Below the pieces are notes generated by a model. It was given only the letters and a program-made list of their open reading frames with translations. It ran no database searches and had not been told where the DNA came from. A program made the position numbers and the translations under genes. Below, piece after piece: positions 63,978 through 64,000 of a stretch of DNA of 64,000 nucleotides. This DNA is from Diploptera punctata. Taxonomy: Eukaryota > Arthropoda > Insecta > Blattodea > Blaberidae. Each line of letters begins with the position of its first letter. Within the stretch, counting starts at the first letter, position 1. The stretch lies in NCBI GenBank assembly GCA_030220185.1, contig JASPKZ010001230.1, positions 372,001 through 436,000 of the forward strand, read 5' to 3'.

Positions 63978-64000
63978 CTAGAAAAGGAGATCAAGAAGTA

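Larger units (their letters stand above)
62385..62690 (+). mobile_element. PLE foldback with intact and mutated hammerheads
   Basis: Left arm AAATCAAATGTTTCTTACCT ... CGCGATTTCGAGACC and its inverted copy ending GTAAGAAACATTTGATTTTA, centre about 60 bp (CGGAAGAAACTCTTCTTCTG), tail AAACCTCATAGTGATTATTT. Approximate flanking duplication TCCTTATATT / TCCTTACATT. Confidence 0.85.

Overview
This is eukaryotic, AT-rich nuclear DNA, most likely from an arthropod; I cannot place it more precisely. One host gene runs through almost the whole window on the minus strand: cytoplasmic-type valyl-tRNA synthetase (VARS). I could place fifteen exons with canonical GT/AG borders, from a catalytic exon at 63.8-63.98 kb down to the C-terminal coiled coil and stop codon at 4.78 kb. 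The 5' part, including the HIGH-motif exon, lies beyond position 64000. Two features of the gene stand out. Exon 22319-22803 carries an in-frame domain resembling the N-terminal domain of elongation factor 1-beta, inserted where human VARS has a short linker. Exon 57681-57970 carries a one-base insertion that breaks the frame.

The large introns (up to 11 kb) and the 3' flank are packed with mobile elements. The dominant class is Penelope-like elements (PLEs): reverse transcriptase at 0-0.48 kb and 60.5-60.77 kb, and GIY-YIG endonuclease ORFs at 18.1-19.6, 40.1-40.5, 43.5-44.6, 45.2-45.7 and 59.7-61.5 kb. Most PLE copies are not simple insertions. They are foldbacks: two 5'-truncated 3' ends joined head to head, plus one single-copy 3' tail, with the whole unit flanked by an 11-14 bp target-site duplication (TSD). 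Several arms carry hammerhead ribozyme motifs, some intact and supported by covariation, some with core substitutions.

A second abundant class looks unusual: short elements in which a tRNA-like cloverleaf is enclosed in a 24-34 bp inverted repeat, followed by an AT-rich tail of about 45 nt (1.1, 1.9, 6.4-6.9, 10.1, 13.5-14.4, 17.1-17.5, 23.9-25.4, 33.9-34.1, 46.5 and 50.0-50.9 kb). They have PLE-length TSDs. At two places a PLE-derived element and a tRNA-hairpin element sit side by side sharing one TSD sequence. I infer that the tRNA-hairpin elements are moved by the PLE machinery.

The rest consists of five or six tRNA-headed SINE families, 3' fragments of LINEs, a Tc1/mariner element with intact TIRs interrupted by a tRNA-hairpin array (49.1-51.3 kb), other mariner, hAT and pogo/Tigger-type relics, and a duplicated segment (13.1-14.8 and 47.2-48.25 kb) that supplies natural empty sites. 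No CRISPR, operon or prokaryotic feature is present, and I see no second host gene.
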